A stretch of DNA of 29,790 nt, taken from contig CAJGCU010000016.1 of NCBI GenBank assembly GCA_904501945.1, positions 1-29,790 of the forward strand, written 5' to 3'. Positions 7,935 to 16,607 of the stretch are shown here, piece after piece. The DNA is from an uncultured Bacteroidaceae bacterium. GTDB taxonomy: Bacteria; Bacteroidota; Bacteroidia; Bacteroidales; Bacteroidaceae. Within the stretch, counting starts at the first letter, position 1. Each line of letters opens with the position of its first letter. The translations under genes were made by a program, and so were the position numbers. The notes beneath the pieces are model-generated. The model was not told where the DNA came from and did not search any database. It saw only the letters and a program-made list of their open reading frames with translations.

Positions 7935-9107
7935 TTAGTTGAATCTTATTTGCATCTGACACATGACACCATGGTTTGCCCCATGAAAAAATTGTCCTTT
8001 TTCCGCATAAGCGCTTTTATATATATATTGTATCTGGAATCTGCACTTTTTGTAGAACCAGTATTGCAAACCAGCAATAGCCTTGTGCTGATCCATTCCT
8101 AAATCAGTATTGAAATTGAAAAAGTCATACGAACCGACGAAATCCAGTTTATCTTGTACAAGTGGCACACTGCCTGTAACGTAAGTTCCTCGACTTGTAG
8201 CATTTCCATCTCGTCCTTCCAGATACTCACCATGGAGATTTATACACTTTGACTTATAGTCGAATCCCGCTGTCCAACGATTACGCTTATAATTCTGTCC
8301 AATCTCTATATTGGGGTTATAAAGTGACTTTGCTATAGCATGTCCACGTCCAAGTTGTCCTGTCGCAACCACATTCAGCCCTGCTGTCGGACGCCATTCC
8401 AAACGTCCTATAAAATCTTTTTCAGCATTGCCATCTTTCTTGTTGATACCCTGTCCGTTCATGATGTCAAGTTCATAACGAAACTTTCCGTCATTGCTCT
8501 CACCAAACAACGAAAGTCCGAGATCGCGCCCGTACTGAACGCCAAGCAAGGGGTCGCTTCCACATCCTGTCAAAAAAGCAACGCCTTCGGAATAAACATC
8601 AATTGCTTCTTGACTTGTTGGCGAAAGTGGATTTTCATAAGATAGCCCAGTCTTGAATTGTCCAAGACGAACCATCAACATCTTGTTGTTAGTTATACGA
8701 AAATCTGTATAATATTCTTGTACTACACTGGAAAAATCGTGCATAACAAGAAACGACCATCGGTCTGTAATTTGTGCGTTTGCCCAAAAGAGCACTCGCT
8801 TGAGTTCAAACGTATTGGTATCCACCCCACCCTTGTGAGAGTAATTAAGTCCACCCTGCGCATAGCCATGCAGCTGTATGCGGCTGGTCAGCTCCTTCGT
8901 CCATTCTGGCATATTTTCTACTGCGGCATCCAGGGTAGCAGTAGAAGAAGATGATGATGACGCTGCTGAAGATGCCGTAACAGAAGAAGCCTTTGCTTCC
9001 GTCTGCATCTGCTGCGGAACACTCCGTTCCTCTACCTCTTCATTTCCCGCATAAGCTGCTGCAAACGCGAAACAGCTTAACAGCAAAGTAAGAACATAAA
9101 CTTTCAT
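7935..9107 (-). CDS. Outer-membrane porin, OprO/OprP-like
   Basis: The ATG at 9105-9107 begins a standard signal peptide (MKVYVLTLLLSCFAFAAAYA). The frame extends five codons further only through a TTG at 9122, which I reject. The mature protein opens with a Ser/Ala/Glu-rich stretch containing runs of serine, then about 300 residues of alternating amphipathic strands. LHGYAQGGLNYS, VRLGQFKTGLSYENPLS and FIGRLEWRPTAGLNV resemble the phosphate-selective porin O/P family. The C-terminus ends in an aromatic-rich strand (MQIRFN). It is the first gene of a two-gene unit with the symporter. Specificity is unknown; the phosphate label is only the family name. Confidence 0.8.
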   Translation of the reverse strand: MKVYVLTLLLSCFAFAAAYAGNEEVEERSVPQQMQTEAKASSVTASSAASSSSSSTATLDAAVENMPEWTKELTSRIQLHGYAQGGLNYSHKGGVDTNTFELKRVLFWANAQITDRWSFLVMHDFSSVVQEYYTDFRITNNKMLMVRLGQFKTGLSYENPLSPTSQEAIDVYSEGVAFLTGCGSDPLLGVQYGRDLGLSLFGESNDGKFRYELDIMNGQGINKKDGNAEKDFIGRLEWRPTAGLNVVATGQLGRGHAIAKSLYNPNIEIGQNYKRNRWTAGFDYKSKCINLHGEYLEGRDGNATSRGTYVTGSVPLVQDKLDFVGSYDFFNFNTDLGMDQHKAIAGLQYWFYKKCRFQIQYIYKSAYAEKGQFFHGANHGVMCQMQIRFN

Positions 9108-9141
9108 ACCAATCGTTATCAATAATTTTTCTTTAACGCTG

Positions 9142-9149
9142 CAAAGGTA
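9142..9149 (-). promoter_or_regulatory. -7 box for the porin-symporter unit
   Basis: The plus strand reads CAAAGGTA, which is TACCTTTG on the minus strand and a full match to TAnnTTTG, 35 bp upstream of the porin ATG. I do not see a clean -33 element. Confidence 0.55.
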
Positions 9150-9284
9150 ACAAAACTCTTCAATTCAGTAATAATGGTAATATAAAAATGTTAAATGATA
9201 TGTTGTTTTGGTATTAAACATTGTAATATTGGTCTTAAAAATATAAAAAAGGGATAGTTTTTCTATAATCAAAATTAAAATTAT

Positions 9285-9292
9285 TAACTTTG
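9285..9292 (+). promoter_or_regulatory. -7 box for the synthase-AraC unit
   Basis: TAACTTTG matches TAnnTTTG and lies 29 bp before the ATG at 9322. The -33 region (around 9260) is only a weak T-run. Together with the box at 9142-9149 it defines a divergent promoter region. No leader peptide or attenuator hairpin like that of leuA is visible here. Confidence 0.55.
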
Positions 9293-9321
9293 TAGCGCAT
9301 AATACTTAAACGGCTTATCTC

Positions 9322-10845
9322 ATGGAAAAGTTTGTGGAAATCATGGACACAACGCTTCGCGATGGCGAACAAACCAATGGCGTTAGTTTTGTGCCTCACG
9401 AAAAACTAATGATTGCACGCATGCTGCTGCAAGATCTCAACGTTGACCGTATAGAAGTGGCAAGCGCTCGCGTTTCTGAAGGTGAAAAAGAGGCTGTGAA
9501 AAGCATCTGCCGATGGGCACATCAAGCCAATATGCTTGAACGAATAGAAGTGCTCGGCTTTGTGGATGGCACAATTTCCCTCGACTGGATTAACGACTGT
9601 GGATGCCACAATATAAACTTGCTCTGCAAAGGCAGCGAAAAGCACTGCAAATACCAGCTGAAGAAAACGTTAGAGGAGCACATTGAAGACATCAAACAAA
9701 GCATTGAATACGCTAAAACATTAGGCATTAGCGTTAATCTCTACCTTGAAGATTGGTCGAACGGCATGAAAGACAACCCCGAATACGTGTTCGACTTCAT
9801 TGATGCGCTGAAAGACTACGGCATCAAGCGTTTTATGTTGCCCGACACTTTGGGAATACTCCACCCACAACTGGCCTCCTCTTTCATGCGAATGATGGTT
9901 TCTCGCTATCCCGAACTACACTTCGATTTCCATGCACACAATGACTACGACCTTGCTTCCAGCAACGTATTGGCTGCAGTACAAGCAGGCTGCAAAGGTG
10001 TACATACAGCCGTAAACGGACTGGGAGAACGCGCAGGAAACGCCCCTCTTTCTTCTGTACAAGCCATTTTGAAAGACCATGCGCATGTGCGTACAAATAT
10101 TACAGAACACAATTTAGGGAAAATTGCCACTTTGGTAGAAGGTATGTCAGGCATGGCTATACCATCCAACAAACCCATTGTTGGCGAGAATGTATTCACG
10201 CAAGTCGCAGGTGTTCACGCAGATGGCGACAACAAGAACAATCTCTACTGTAACGAGCTTCTGCCCGAGCGCTTTGGTCGCAAACGCGAATATGCCCTTG
10301 GCAAGAATTCAGGAAAAGCCAACATTCTCAAAAACCTTGAAGAATTAGGTCTTGAACTCACCCCTGAACAGACACGTCGCGTAACTGACCGAATCATTGA
10401 ATTGGGAGACAAGAAGCAAATTGTCACGCAGGAAGATCTCCCTTACATCGTAGCCGATGTTCTCAAGCACTCCGCCCCAGACGACAAAGTTAAACTCATC
10501 TCCTACATGGTCTCTACGGCTTATGGACTAAAGCCAATGGCATCAGTCAAGCTCGAAGTCAATGGCGACATTTTTGAAAACTCAGCCATGGGAGACGGTA
10601 TGTACGACGCCTTTGTTCATGCCGTGCGAGACATCTATAAAAACCGCCTTAACCGAACCTTCCCTTGGCTCACCAACTATCAGGTCAGCATTCCTCCCGG
10701 CGGTCGGACAGATGCTCTTGTTCAAACAACCATCTCATGGACTTACAACGAACACGTTTACCGCACCCGCGCCCTAGATGCAGACCAGACAGAAGCAGCC
10801 ATCAAGGCAACCATTAAAATGCTGAATATCATAGAGAACGACTAA
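9322..10845 (+). CDS. HMGL-family synthase: citramalate or 2-isopropylmalate synthase type
   Basis: The 507-residue protein has TLRDGEQTNG at residues 11-20, the metal-binding HAHND at 204-208, GLGERAGNAPLSS at about 233-245, and a C-terminal LeuA-dimer-like regulatory domain from about residue 390. It is clearly paralogous to LeuA but well diverged, with VSFVPHEKL in place of QLNTVEKI. Members of this subgroup condense acetyl-CoA with a 2-oxo acid. With a true leuA nearby, pyruvate (giving citramalate for isoleucine) is the likeliest substrate, but homocitrate- or re-citrate-like roles cannot be excluded. The AraC gene follows after 20 bp. The family assignment is sure; the substrate is inferred. 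Confidence 0.85.
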   Translation: MEKFVEIMDTTLRDGEQTNGVSFVPHEKLMIARMLLQDLNVDRIEVASARVSEGEKEAVKSICRWAHQANMLERIEVLGFVDGTISLDWINDCGCHNINLLCKGSEKHCKYQLKKTLEEHIEDIKQSIEYAKTLGISVNLYLEDWSNGMKDNPEYVFDFIDALKDYGIKRFMLPDTLGILHPQLASSFMRMMVSRYPELHFDFHAHNDYDLASSNVLAAVQAGCKGVHTAVNGLGERAGNAPLSSVQAILKDHAHVRTNITEHNLGKIATLVEGMSGMAIPSNKPIVGENVFTQVAGVHADGDNKNNLYCNELLPERFGRKREYALGKNSGKANILKNLEELGLELTPEQTRRVTDRIIELGDKKQIVTQEDLPYIVADVLKHSAPDDKVKLISYMVSTAYGLKPMASVKLEVNGDIFENSAMGDGMYDAFVHAVRDIYKNRLNRTFPWLTNYQVSIPPGGRTDALVQTTISWTYNEHVYRTRALDADQTEAAIKATIKMLNIIEND

Positions 10846-10865
10846 TGTTCTAATTAAACTGCCTT

Positions 10866-11723
10866 ATGCAAATGCCCATCGAATCCTTAAACCTATTGAT
10901 GCTGAATGTCGGAAAAGCTCAGCATAATGGTGACTGGAATTGGCGAGAGGTATCATCTCCTTTCACACGAATCTACTATGTCACCAAAGGGGAGGCATGG
11001 CTTCATCTGCCTAAGGAGATGATTAAATTACGTCCTCATTTTCTCTACATCATTCCTGCCTATACGCTACACTCTTACGAATGCCATAGCGTATTCGAAC
11101 ATTATTATCTGCATGTATATGAAGGATTTAAAAATGAGACAAATGTGTTTGAGATGTACAACTTTCCCACAGAGGTTAAAGCAGGAGAAGGAGATGAGCA
11201 ATTACTCAAACAGATGACGAATGCACATCCTGAAGCCCAATTGCCAGAAAGCAATCCGAAAGCGTATGACAATGTATCAAGATTCACCGATTACGTGAAG
11301 CGATACAACGCATTGGGACTGTGGGAAAAGATGAGGCTGAGAGGAGCGACATTGCTGCTATTTTCAAGATTCATGGAGCATGCCGTACCGAGAGTCCAGA
11401 CAAAAGACGAACGGATGATAAAAGTGCTGGATTATATCCACAACCACATCGACGAAGAAATAGACATAGGAATGTTATCTGATATTGCTTGTGTCTCAAA
11501 ACCTTATTTCATCAGACTTTTCAAGGATATATTAGGAATGTCCCCCCTGCAATATGTCATCAAGAAAAAAGTGAGCCGCGCCCAACTGCTACTGATGACA
11601 GAGGAAATTTCAGTAAAGGAAGTTGCCTACAGATTAGGATTCAATGACCATTCTTATTTCATCAGACAATTCAGGAAAGTGACTGGAGTGACACCACTGG
11701 AATATCGGACAAGAATGCGGTAA
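10866..11723 (+). CDS. AraC-family transcriptional regulator
   Basis: The 285-residue protein has an N-terminal cupin-like sensor half (about 1-170; note KGEAWLHLPKEM and FLYIIPAYTLHSYE). The C-terminal AraC DNA-binding domain has two helix-turn-helix units at about 197-285: IGMLSDIACVSKPYFIRLFK, then VKEVAYRLGFNDHSYFIRQF, ending in the typical GVTPLEYR. The gene is 20 bp behind the synthase gene and may share its transcript. It sits immediately upstream of the sugar-utilisation genes, so regulation of those is the natural guess. A second in-frame ATG two codons in is equally possible. Confidence 0.9.
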   Translation: MQMPIESLNLLMLNVGKAQHNGDWNWREVSSPFTRIYYVTKGEAWLHLPKEMIKLRPHFLYIIPAYTLHSYECHSVFEHYYLHVYEGFKNETNVFEMYNFPTEVKAGEGDEQLLKQMTNAHPEAQLPESNPKAYDNVSRFTDYVKRYNALGLWEKMRLRGATLLLFSRFMEHAVPRVQTKDERMIKVLDYIHNHIDEEIDIGMLSDIACVSKPYFIRLFKDILGMSPLQYVIKKKVSRAQLLLMTEEISVKEVAYRLGFNDHSYFIRQFRKVTGVTPLEYRTRMR

Positions 11724-11782
11724 TGTCAATTTTGTACTATCCTAGTTTATTTTCGTCCTCAACTCTTCGAACACAATTTTTG

Positions 11783-11790
11783 TATCTTTG
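11783..11790 (+). promoter_or_regulatory. -7 box upstream of the sugar operon
   Basis: TATCTTTG matches TAnnTTTG and would give a leader of about 185 nt before the aldo/keto reductase ATG. The leader holds a direct repeat TTCAAG at 11895-11900 and 11905-11910 (10-bp period) and a small hairpin ATTGC-TTCA-GCAAT near 11915. No strong -33 element is visible. Confidence 0.5.
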
Positions 11791-11981
11791 CAATGGGAAG
11801 CAATTGCCTTGCAAGAAACATCTCAAAATTGCGATGTTCCACATCGTTTCATTTATATGAGGCAGACTGCTGCATCGAGGTGTGGCACATCAAATTCAAG
11901 AATGTTCAAGCACTATTGCTTCAGCAATCCTTCAACTGATTACTAAATCTTGACACAACAAATTACAAAACCATAAAACCT

Positions 11982-12929
11982 ATGAAGTATACAGAATTAG
12001 GACAGACAGGGATGAAAATATCCCACTTGGCATTCGGCGCATCATCGCTGGGCAGTGTTTTTCGTGCAACTAAGGAGAATGAAAGTATTGAAGCTGTAGA
12101 AGCAGCCATTGAAGGCGGCATCAATTTCATCGACGTAAGCCCCTATTACGGCCATTACAAGGCTGAGACGGTGTTGGGAATGGCTTTGAAAAGAATTCCA
12201 AGAGACAAATATTTCCTGAGCACAAAAGTTGGACGCTATGGCGCCAACGGCGTAAACACTTGGGATTATTCTGGCAAACGTGCCACCGAAAGTGTTTATG
12301 AAAGCATGGAGCGTCTGGGCATTGACTACATTGACCTTATCAATGTACATGACATTGAGTTTCAAGCAGCAATGGAAGGCGGATTGCAAAAAATTGTTGA
12401 CGAGACACTTCCTGCACTTGTGGAACTGAAAAAGAAAGGCGTAGTAGGCCATGTGGGCATTACAGACTTGCAACTGGAGAATCTGAAATGGGTTGTTGAA
12501 CATTCAGAAGATGGCACAGTAGAAAGCATTCTAAACTTCTGCCACTACTGCCTGAACGACGATAAACTGACAGATTTCCTTGATTTCTTTGAAAGTAAGG
12601 GTATTGGCATCATCAATGCTTCGCCATTAAGCATGGGCTTGCTGTCTGAACGCGGAGTTCCAGAATGGCACCCTGCTCCCAAACCACTAGTCGAAGTTTG
12701 TACAAAAGCAGCTCAGTATTGTGCAGAAAAAGGTTATCCTATCGAAAAACTCGCTGTTCAATATGCAGTTAGCAACCCACGCATTGCAGGCACCCTGTTC
12801 TCTTCTGCTAATCCTGAAAATGTAAAGAGAAATATTGCATGGGCAAACGAAGAACCAGATTGGCAACTGGTCAATGAGGTCAAAGCTATCATTGGCGACC
12901 AGCAACGTGTAAGTTGGGCCAACTCATAA
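11982..12929 (+). CDS. Aldo/keto reductase, probable L-fucose/aldose 1-dehydrogenase
   Basis: The 315-residue protein is an AKR-type TIM barrel with the expected catalytic tetrad: Asp51 and Tyr56 (DVSPYYG), Lys82 (STKVGR) and His123 (NVHDIE). The N-terminus (YTELGQTGMKISHLAFGAS) and the overall pattern resemble the L-galactose/L-fucose dehydrogenase branch of the superfamily. The predicted reaction is NAD(P)-dependent oxidation of a sugar to its lactone. It is the first gene of a plus-strand run containing a lactonase-like amidohydrolase, a FucP permease and two alpha-L-fucosidases, which is the basis for proposing L-fucose. The AKR family is certain; the substrate is inferred from context. 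Confidence 0.85.
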   Translation: MKYTELGQTGMKISHLAFGASSLGSVFRATKENESIEAVEAAIEGGINFIDVSPYYGHYKAETVLGMALKRIPRDKYFLSTKVGRYGANGVNTWDYSGKRATESVYESMERLGIDYIDLINVHDIEFQAAMEGGLQKIVDETLPALVELKKKGVVGHVGITDLQLENLKWVVEHSEDGTVESILNFCHYCLNDDKLTDFLDFFESKGIGIINASPLSMGLLSERGVPEWHPAPKPLVEVCTKAAQYCAEKGYPIEKLAVQYAVSNPRIAGTLFSSANPENVKRNIAWANEEPDWQLVNEVKAIIGDQQRVSWANS

Positions 12930-12980
12930 TCCCTACTTCACACACTATACCAATTAGAATGACAACCAAATTGCAAAGAC

Positions 12981-13865
12981 ATGACAATTATTGATGCGCA
13001 TTCTCACCTATGGCTAAAGCAAGACACATGGGTGGACGGCAAAAGAATTCTCACACTTAAAGACGGCAGAAGCATCTTCATGGATGAAGAAGTACAAATG
13101 ATTCCGCCATTCATGATAGACGGTAAAAACACCGCTGAAATCTTTCTTTCAAACATGAACTACGCTCAAGTGGGAGGAGCTGTTGTCGTACAGGAAATCA
13201 TTGACGGCTGCCAGAACGAATATCTGAAAGAGGTACAAGAAAAATACAGCGACCGCTTTTTCTGCATGGGCATGGCACAAACAAAAGAAGAGGCACAAGC
13301 TGTACACGATGCTGGCATGAACGGAATTGCTGTGCCGGGGCATCGACTCAATGCCCCCCTGCACAACATGATGTCAATGTTCAAGTACATGGAAGAACAA
13401 GAAATGATTCTTTCCATGTGTCTCGGCACTGACGAAAACCAAATCTCAGAAATGAAGGAAATCATCCAAGAGTGTCCTAATCTAAAAGTTGCCATAGGTC
13501 ACTTCGGCATGGTCACAACCCCTGCATTTGAAAGCCAAGTTAAACTTGCCCTTGCAGGAAGGAACGTGACGATTGAGGCTGGCGGTATCACATGGTTGTA
13601 TAACAGTGAATTCTATCCTTATCCCAATGCCATTCGAAGCATCAAGCAAGCCGCAGATTGGGTAGGAATGGACAGGCTTATGTGGGGAAGCGATTACCCA
13701 CGCACCATCACAGCCATCACTTATAAAATGTCATACGATTTTGTGTTGAAGTCAAATGAACTCACTGCAGAAGAAAAAGAAATGTTCCTCGGCAAAAATG
13801 CAGTTCAATTCTATGGATTCAAGAACCTTCCAGACTTACCGTATATCAAAAACATGTCAGAATAA
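12981..13865 (+). CDS. Amidohydrolase (Amidohydro_2), probable fuconolactonase
   Basis: The 294-residue protein opens with the metal-binding DAHSHL (His7 and His9). It also shows AIGHFGM at about 172, EAGGITWLY at about 197 and the catalytic-Asp motif MWGSDYPRT near residue 235. These are hallmarks of the Amidohydro_2 family, whose sugar-lactone members hydrolyse L-fucono- or L-rhamnono-lactone. The gene lies 51 bp after the aldo/keto reductase and before the fucose permease, so it most likely opens the lactone made by the reductase. Decarboxylase members of the same fold are the alternative. Confidence 0.8.
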   Translation: MTIIDAHSHLWLKQDTWVDGKRILTLKDGRSIFMDEEVQMIPPFMIDGKNTAEIFLSNMNYAQVGGAVVVQEIIDGCQNEYLKEVQEKYSDRFFCMGMAQTKEEAQAVHDAGMNGIAVPGHRLNAPLHNMMSMFKYMEEQEMILSMCLGTDENQISEMKEIIQECPNLKVAIGHFGMVTTPAFESQVKLALAGRNVTIEAGGITWLYNSEFYPYPNAIRSIKQAADWVGMDRLMWGSDYPRTITAITYKMSYDFVLKSNELTAEEKEMFLGKNAVQFYGFKNLPDLPYIKNMSE

Positions 13866-13899
13866 ATAAAAATTGATAACCTTTGAAAAATATAAAAAC

Positions 13900-15168
13900 A
13901 TGAAAAAAAACACCATTGCACTATCACTCATCTTCTGCCTCTTCTTTCTGTGGGCTATCAGCAGCAATTTGCTGCCAACCATGATTCGACAGTTGATGAA
14001 AACTTGCGAACTGAACACCTTTGAGGCCTCATTTACAGAGAGCGCATATTGGCTCGCCTATTTCATTTGCCCAATCCCTATCGCCATGTACATGAAGCGA
14101 TTCAGCTATCGTTCCGGCATTATTGCAGGATTGCTGTTGGCAGCCTTGGGCGGTCTTCTGTTCATACCTGCTGCCATGGTAAAAAGCTATGGCGTATATT
14201 TGTGCATTTTCTTCATCATCGCTACAGGAATGTGCTTTCTGGAGACTGCAGCAAACCCATACGTTACAGCATTAGGTGATCCAGCGACATCAACTCGCCG
14301 CCTGAATCTCGCACAGTCCTTCAACGGTTTGGGCGCCTTCATCGCTGCAATGTTTCTCAGCAAGCTCGTATTAAGCGGAAACGCCTATACTCGCGACTCC
14401 ATCCCAGCTGATTATCCTGGAGGGTGGGAAGGATACATACAGACAGAAACAGATGCCATGAAATTGCCATATCTCATTCTGGCGGCAATCCTCATCTGTG
14501 TAGCTGCAATCCTTTTCTTTGTCAAGCTGCCTAAAGTTGCCGAAGAGCAGGAAGAAGAAACTGGAACAAAGAAAAAACTGATAGATTTCAGCACATTGCG
14601 ACGCCCTCATCTGCTATGGGGTGTAATTGCCCAATTCTTCTACAACGGCGGACAGACAGCCGTAAACAGCCTTTTCCTTGTTTATTGCTGTACTTACGTT
14701 GGCATTGACGAAGGAACTGCAACAACCTTCTTTGGTCTTTACATGCTTGCATTCCTTGTTGGCAGATGGATAGGCACAATGCTGATGGTAAAATTTGCTC
14801 CTGAAAAAATGTTGCTGGTATATGCTGTGGCAAACATTGCGCTCTGCGGAATCGTATCATTCTGCGGTGGCATGGTGGGTCTGTATGCTATGCTTGCCAT
14901 CTCTTTCTTCATGTCAATCATGTATCCAACACAATTCTCGTTAGCTATCGAAGGACTTGGAGAACAAACCAAGTCTGGAGCAGCTTTTCTTGTAATGGCA
15001 ATTGTAGGAAACGCATGCGTTCCTCAATTCACAGCTTACATCATGCACCAAAATGAGCACATTTATCAGATTGCTTATATCATCCCTATGGTTTGCTTTG
15101 CTGTATGCGCTTACTACGGCTACAAATACAAATCATTACTCCAAAAAGACATTCAACTGCAAAAATAA
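13900..15168 (+). CDS. fucP: L-fucose:H+ symporter FucP-like (MFS)
   Basis: The ATG at 13900 gives a 422-residue protein; the frame extends upstream only to a TTG. It has about 12 membrane helices and the FucP signature FLETAANPYVTALGDP (residues 113-128) followed by RRLNLAQSFNGLG (134-146). Glu115 in this motif corresponds to the substrate-linked Glu135 of E. coli FucP. By eye, the position of the other E. coli key residue, Asp46, is Pro26 here (SNLLPTMIR). It sits between the lactonase-like gene and the dehydrogenase, with only 6 bp to the latter. Import of L-fucose or a related deoxy-sugar is likely. Confidence 0.85.
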   Translation: MKKNTIALSLIFCLFFLWAISSNLLPTMIRQLMKTCELNTFEASFTESAYWLAYFICPIPIAMYMKRFSYRSGIIAGLLLAALGGLLFIPAAMVKSYGVYLCIFFIIATGMCFLETAANPYVTALGDPATSTRRLNLAQSFNGLGAFIAAMFLSKLVLSGNAYTRDSIPADYPGGWEGYIQTETDAMKLPYLILAAILICVAAILFFVKLPKVAEEQEEETGTKKKLIDFSTLRRPHLLWGVIAQFFYNGGQTAVNSLFLVYCCTYVGIDEGTATTFFGLYMLAFLVGRWIGTMLMVKFAPEKMLLVYAVANIALCGIVSFCGGMVGLYAMLAISFFMSIMYPTQFSLAIEGLGEQTKSGAAFLVMAIVGNACVPQFTAYIMHQNEHIYQIAYIIPMVCFAVCAYYGYKYKSLLQKDIQLQK

Positions 15169-15174
15169 ACATCA

Positions 15175-16197
15175 ATGAAATCTATACAAATTTCGCACAA
15201 CCAAGAACTTAAAGTTATTGATTGCAACAATCCAGGAACTCCTGCTGAAGGAGAAGTACTTCTGAAAATTGAATATGTCGGATTTTGCGGTTCCGACATC
15301 AACACGTTCATGGGCCGTAACACAATGGCATTAAATCCAGTTATCCCAGGACACGAAATCGGAGCCGTGATCGAGGCTGTAGGAATCAACGTGCCAGACC
15401 ATCTGAAAGCAGGAATGGTTGTCACTTGCAACCCTTACACCAACTGCGGCAGCTGCGCTTCATGCCGCAACGGCAGAGCCAATGCCTGCCAACACAACGA
15501 AACTCTCGGCGTGCAGCGCAATGGCGCCATGAAACAATATATATTAATGCCTTGGGAAAAAATTATCCCTGCAGGACAACTCACATCTAAGGAATGCGCT
15601 TTGGTAGAGCCTATGAGCGTAGGCTTCCATGCTGTAAGCAGAGCGCAGGTTACAGACATTGACACCGTCATGGTCATAGGGTGCGGCATGGTAGGACTTG
15701 GAGCCATCGTGCGCTCTGCACTGCGTGGAGCCACAGTCATTGCAGCAGACATCGACGACGAGAAACTGGCTTTGGCACAGCAGTTAGGAGCAACTTATGT
15801 CATCAACACTAAAACAGAAAACATACATGACCGTCTGACCGACATCACCCAAGGATATGGTCTAGATGTCGTTATCGAAGCTGTCGGCAGTGTTCCTACT
15901 TACCAGATGGCAATAGACGAAGTTGGCTTCACTGGCCGTGTCGTATGCATCGGCTATGCCAAATCAGAAGTTTCTTTCCAAACCAAATATTTCGTGCAGA
16001 AAGAACTCGATATCAGAGGTTCACGCAATGCAGTTCCATCAGACTTCCGTGCAGTCATCCGTTACATGGAACGTGGCACTTGCCCTGTAGATAAACTCAT
16101 CACCAAAATCATCAAACCCGAAGAAGCTTTGGATACAATGAAATGGTGGAGCGAAAATCCCGGAAAAGTATTCCGTATCTTAGTCGATTTCAGATAG
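15175..16197 (+). CDS. Zinc-dependent alcohol dehydrogenase (MDR, sorbitol/threonine dehydrogenase type)
   Basis: The 340-residue protein has catalytic-zinc ligands Cys38 (GFCGSD) and His60-Glu61 (PGHEIG). A structural zinc site is formed by Cys91, Cys94, Cys97 and Cys105. The nucleotide-binding motif is VIGCGMVGLGA (about 162-172). In this operon it could oxidise a hydroxyl of the deoxy-sugar acid, for example the 2-keto-3-deoxyfuconate step that other bacteria perform with an SDR enzyme, or it could be a second sugar dehydrogenase. Its start is 6 bp after the permease stop. The enzyme class is sure; the substrate is a guess from context. Confidence 0.85.
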   Translation: MKSIQISHNQELKVIDCNNPGTPAEGEVLLKIEYVGFCGSDINTFMGRNTMALNPVIPGHEIGAVIEAVGINVPDHLKAGMVVTCNPYTNCGSCASCRNGRANACQHNETLGVQRNGAMKQYILMPWEKIIPAGQLTSKECALVEPMSVGFHAVSRAQVTDIDTVMVIGCGMVGLGAIVRSALRGATVIAADIDDEKLALAQQLGATYVINTKTENIHDRLTDITQGYGLDVVIEAVGSVPTYQMAIDEVGFTGRVVCIGYAKSEVSFQTKYFVQKELDIRGSRNAVPSDFRAVIRYMERGTCPVDKLITKIIKPEEALDTMKWWSENPGKVFRILVDFR

Positions 16198-16211
16198 ATT
16201 CACACTCTATT

Positions 16212-16595
16212 ATGCTTATGGACGGTTACAAGCAAAAAACATATACAGGGAAAACAAAACGCTACGTTCAGACTTTAGAACTACGAGATGACCCCGAAAT
16301 GATTAAAGAGTACCTGAAATGGCACTCTGAAGAGCACCATTGGAAAGAGATACGCGACGGCATCAAAGAAGTCGGAATCCTTGAAATGGAAATTTACATT
16401 CTCGGAACAAAACTCGTCATGATAGTGGACACCCCAGAGGACTTCAACTGGCAAGAAGCGATGGACAAACTCGCCACACTGCCACGCCAAGCCGAATGGG
16501 AAGCGTTTGTGTCCCAGCTGCAGGGCTGCCAAGAAGATGCCCGCAGTGATGAGAAATGGAACATGATGGAAAGAATGTTCTATCTATACGATTAA
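16212..16595 (+). CDS. RhaM-type sugar mutarotase (DUF718)
   Basis: From the ATG at 16212 (another lies two codons on, at 16218) the product is 127 aa, close to the usual 105-120. It shows the L-rhamnose mutarotase layout: KRYVQTLELRDDPEMIKEY at the start, WHSEEHHWKEI with the conserved His, a central EIYILGTKLVMIV strand pair and a C-terminal ERMFYL. RhaM-like proteins interconvert anomers of 6-deoxy-sugars, and homologues occur in fucose clusters of other bacteria. Here it probably supplies the right L-fucose anomer to the dehydrogenase. It lies 14 bp after the dehydrogenase and 12 bp before the GH127 gene. Confidence 0.85.
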   Translation: MLMDGYKQKTYTGKTKRYVQTLELRDDPEMIKEYLKWHSEEHHWKEIRDGIKEVGILEMEIYILGTKLVMIVDTPEDFNWQEAMDKLATLPRQAEWEAFVSQLQGCQEDARSDEKWNMMERMFYLYD

Positions 16596-16607
16596 GTACA
16601 TCCACTC

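Noticed and set aside
11793..11939. 48-codon frame ahead of the aldo/keto reductase
   Set aside because: Its ATG is three bases past the -7 box, hence probably upstream of the transcript start, and the composition (many Cys, His, Gln) shows no motif or leader-like codon run.
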